Shown here: positions 7,056 through 8,138 of the stretch, piece after piece
Layout of the letters: every line of letters starts with the position of its first letter
How positions within the stretch are numbered: position 1 is the first letter of the stretch
Assembly: GCA_031276985.1 (NCBI GenBank)
Contig: JAISMA010000051.1
Coordinates: 1-8,138, forward strand
Reading direction: 5' to 3'
Length of the DNA stretch: 8,138 bases
DNA from: Helicobacteraceae bacterium
Lineage (GTDB): Bacteria > Campylobacterota > Campylobacteria > Campylobacterales > SZUA-545
Made by a program: the position numbers and the translations under genes
The notes under the pieces: generated by a model
Database searches by the model: none
Seen by the model: only the letters and a program-made list of their open reading frames with translations
What the model was told of the DNA's origin: nothing

Positions 7056-7900
7056 TGCTTGTCCTTTAACGCCTGTTCCACATACAGCGCGAAAACCTTA
7101 GCCGACTCTATGTCCGCTTCGCTTGCGCGATTGTAGCCGCCGTAACCGGAAAAACGGAAAAACTCCGCTCCCTCTTCGGTGGTTTGAAACGCCTCTAACG
7201 CCTTTAGCGTTTTATCGATCGTGGCCTCGCCAAGCGATTTGTCGATCATCGTCATTAGCGGCGGAAGCTCTATTTTTTCAAACGTAACCGCCTTTAATCT
7301 GTGGCTGAAACTTCTCGACGCAAACGCAAACACCGGCGTGCCCGTTATCGCCGCGTCGATTTTATTCGCCGCCACCGACGAGATCGCCGCGGCATGTCCC
7401 GGCTCTTTGACCTGCTCGTAATCCTCGCCTATCTCCTTTTGATGTTCATTCAGCCAGCGCAAGCCGACCACGTAATAAAGCGATAAGAAATCGGGAATGC
7501 CGATTCGTTTGCCTTTGAGATCGCTTATTTTCGCGATCTTGTCGTCTTCGCGGACGACGAAAATAAAATCCAGCGGCGTTTTGTATTTAACCAGCGGGAT
7601 ATAGCCTTTTTCGTAGAAAAACGGGGCGAAGTGCGCGGGCGTGGCGATGAGATCGAAGCGTTTTTCAAGCCCGTCGTTCAAAAACGCCTCGTGATTGACG
7701 GAGGTGTATATTACTACGGGCGCGCCTAGCCGCGCGCTTAAATAATCCCTTAAAGCGCGATGAGTTTTCACGAGTCCCGTCGCCGAATTAAAAGGCGCGA
7801 TTCCAAATCTTATAGTCGCGTTCGCCTCGTTTGCGTCCGCCGCCCAAACATAGCTCCAAATAAGCGACAGGCTGATACACGCTTTCAAGATGCGATTCAT
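7052..7900 (-). CDS. PhnD-like periplasmic substrate-binding protein
   Basis: The 282-residue product has a Sec signal peptide (MNRILKACISLSLIWSYVWA, likely cut after residue 20) and then one periplasmic binding-protein fold of the PhnD/Phosphonate-bd type. Typical features are RFGIAPFNSATGLVKTHRAL (31-50), FDLIATPAH (82-90), FIFVVRED (112-119), the hinge DLKGKRIGIPD (127-137) and DAAITG (182-187). The frame can be extended by six codons to a TTG at 7918, but the ATG at 7900 is preferred: AAAGGG lies six bases upstream of it and the signal peptide then starts properly. No transporter permease or ATPase gene is nearby. It is the first gene of the operon and its stop overlaps the start of the membrane GGDEF-EAL gene (GTGA), so a sensory role is more likely than transport. 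Many proteins of this family bind phosphonates, phosphite or other small anions; the ligand here cannot be deduced. Confidence 0.87.
   Translation of the reverse strand: MNRILKACISLSLIWSYVWAADANEANATIRFGIAPFNSATGLVKTHRALRDYLSARLGAPVVIYTSVNHEAFLNDGLEKRFDLIATPAHFAPFFYEKGYIPLVKYKTPLDFIFVVREDDKIAKISDLKGKRIGIPDFLSLYYVVGLRWLNEHQKEIGEDYEQVKEPGHAAAISSVAANKIDAAITGTPVFAFASRSFSHRLKAVTFEKIELPPLMTMIDKSLGEATIDKTLKALEAFQTTEEGAEFFRFSGYGGYNRASEADIESAKVFALYVEQALKDKQ
7062..7067 (-). promoter_or_regulatory. Ribosome binding site for the GTG start of the GGDEF-EAL sensor gene
   Basis: AAAGGA on the minus strand lies six bases before GTG at 7055-7053, within the last codons of the binding-protein gene. With the GTGA overlap, it points to coupled translation of binding protein and receptor. 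Confidence 0.6.
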
Positions 7901-7906
7901 TGCGCG

Positions 7907-7912
7907 CCCTTT
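7907..7912 (-). promoter_or_regulatory. Ribosome binding site fixing the ATG start of the PhnD-like gene
   Basis: AAAGGG on the minus strand, six bases before the ATG at 7900. The alternative TTG at 7918 lies upstream of this site, so the longer reading would place the ribosome binding site inside the coding region. The shorter form also gives a standard signal peptide. Confidence 0.6.
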
Positions 7913-7941
7913 AATCAAGCAATCATATAAAATGCGTTTTT

Positions 7942-7947
7942 ATTATA
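7942..7947 (-). promoter_or_regulatory. Probable -10 box of the operon promoter
   Basis: The minus strand reads TATAAT, a perfect consensus -10, 41 bases upstream of the ATG of the PhnD-like gene, in an AT-rich stretch. At a 17-base spacing the -35 region reads CGTCAT, a poor match. Weak -35 boxes are usual for the main sigma factor in Campylobacterota. It is the only strong promoter-like site I see before the seven-gene unit. Confidence 0.5.
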
Positions 7948-7954
7948 CGCCAAA

Positions 7955-7984
7955 TTAACAAATTATGACGTTTTGAATTACTAT
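7955..7984 (+). promoter_or_regulatory. Candidate hemL promoter
   Basis: The plus strand reads TTAACA (7955-7960), an 18-base spacer and TACTAT (7979-7984). This would put the transcript start near 7991, about 20 bases before the hemL ATG. The -10 match is only four of six, so the assignment is tentative; another AT-rich site (TATTAT at 7941) could serve instead. Confidence 0.3.
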
Positions 7985-8011
7985 TCGCGTCGCGGAAAGA
8001 GGGATATTGCA

Positions 8012-8138
8012 ATGACTTTAACCAATCAGGAGGCGTTCGCCGCCGCGCAAAAGCTCTTTACGGGCGGCGTCAACAGTCCCGTTCGCGCCTTCAAAAGCGT
8101 GGGCGGCGTTCCGCCGTTTATCGATCGCGGCGAAGGCG
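8012..8138 (+). CDS. hemL: Glutamate-1-semialdehyde 2,1-aminomutase (N-terminal part; runs off the window)
   Basis: Only the first 42 residues are visible. They read as the start of HemL: FAAAQKLFTGGVNSPVRAFK (9-28), then SVGGVPPFIDRGEG, with the GGVNSPVRAF block that marks this family. HemL is a PLP enzyme that converts glutamate-1-semialdehyde to 5-aminolevulinate in the C5 route to haem. The PLP lysine and the rest of the enzyme lie beyond the edge. The ATG is supported by AAAGAGGGA eight bases upstream. It is divergent from the signalling operon, with 111 bases between the two starts, and has no evident functional link to it. Confidence 0.93.
   Translation, partial: MTLTNQEAFAAAQKLFTGGVNSPVRAFKSVGGVPPFIDRGEG

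Larger units (their letters stand above)
459..7947 (-). other. Probable seven-gene operon
   Basis: Seven minus-strand genes follow without a gap larger than 10 bases. The junctions are GTGA (7052-7055), TAATG (4689), ATGA (2572-2575), ATGA (2015-2018), a 10-base overlap (1794-1803) and a 10-base gap before the last gene. No internal terminator is visible. The first three genes are signalling genes and the last four are unrelated in known function. No clear hairpin with a T-run follows the last stop: the 36 bases before the convergent acyltransferase stop show only a weak GCGC repeat. Confidence 0.7.

Noticed and set aside
7052..7900. Phosphonate ABC transporter component
   Set aside because: No permease, ATPase or phosphonate-degrading gene is present, and the gene is coupled to a signalling receptor instead.
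7901..7918. Start of the PhnD-like protein at the TTG at 7918
   Set aside because: The best Shine-Dalgarno lies downstream of it and the added residues spoil a normal signal peptide start.
1..8138. CRISPR array, tRNA or rRNA gene, insertion sequence
   Set aside because: I saw no regularly spaced direct repeats, no cloverleaf candidate, no transposase-like protein and no terminal inverted repeats; nearly all the sequence is accounted for by genes.

Overview
The window looks like a chromosomal segment from a member of the Campylobacterota (former Epsilonproteobacteria). The reason is gene content and order: a CmoB tRNA methyltransferase next to a hotdog-fold protein of the Cj0977 type and a small lipoprotein recalls the Cj0976-Cj0978 region of Campylobacter jejuni as I remember it. 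C5-pathway haem synthesis (hemL) and the many c-di-GMP-type signalling domains fit but do not prove this. The base composition is near 50% GC, which is high for that phylum. The palindrome CGATCG is very frequent (about 25 copies by hand count). Genus cannot be given from sequence reading alone.

Layout, left to right. Bases 1-422 (+) are the 3' end of an SGNH-type acyltransferase or esterase, clearly AT-richer than the rest. Bases 459-7900 (-) hold seven genes on one strand, packed as one probable operon read right to left. The order is: a PhnD-like periplasmic binding protein (7052-7900), a membrane sensor with HAMP-PAS-GGDEF-EAL domains (4689-7055), a soluble PAS-PAS protein with degenerate GGDEF and EAL domains (2572-4689), a DUF2062 membrane protein (2015-2575), a cysteine-rich small lipoprotein (1794-2018), cmoB (955-1803) and a hotdog-fold protein (459-944). 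Consecutive genes overlap by 1 to 10 bases, except cmoB and the hotdog gene, which are 10 bases apart. Bases 7901-8011 are a divergent promoter region. From 8012 to the edge (+) is the start of hemL.

How the genes may work together (inference). The binding protein has no ABC permease or ATPase beside it; instead it is translationally coupled to a membrane GGDEF-EAL receptor. This resembles the known Vibrio pairs NspS-MbaA and ScrB-ScrC, in which a periplasmic binding protein controls a bifunctional c-di-GMP enzyme. The receptor keeps all the catalytic residues I checked in both domains but lacks the usual inhibitory I-site. The next protein is the reverse: its GGDEF signature reads DGGKF and its EAL domain has lost several metal-binding residues, yet it keeps an RxxD I-site in the right place. 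That suggests a periplasmic-ligand to c-di-GMP writer/eraser to cytoplasmic c-di-GMP reader relay. The four downstream genes (membrane protein, lipoprotein, tRNA wobble modification, hotdog protein) may be co-expressed passengers or outputs.
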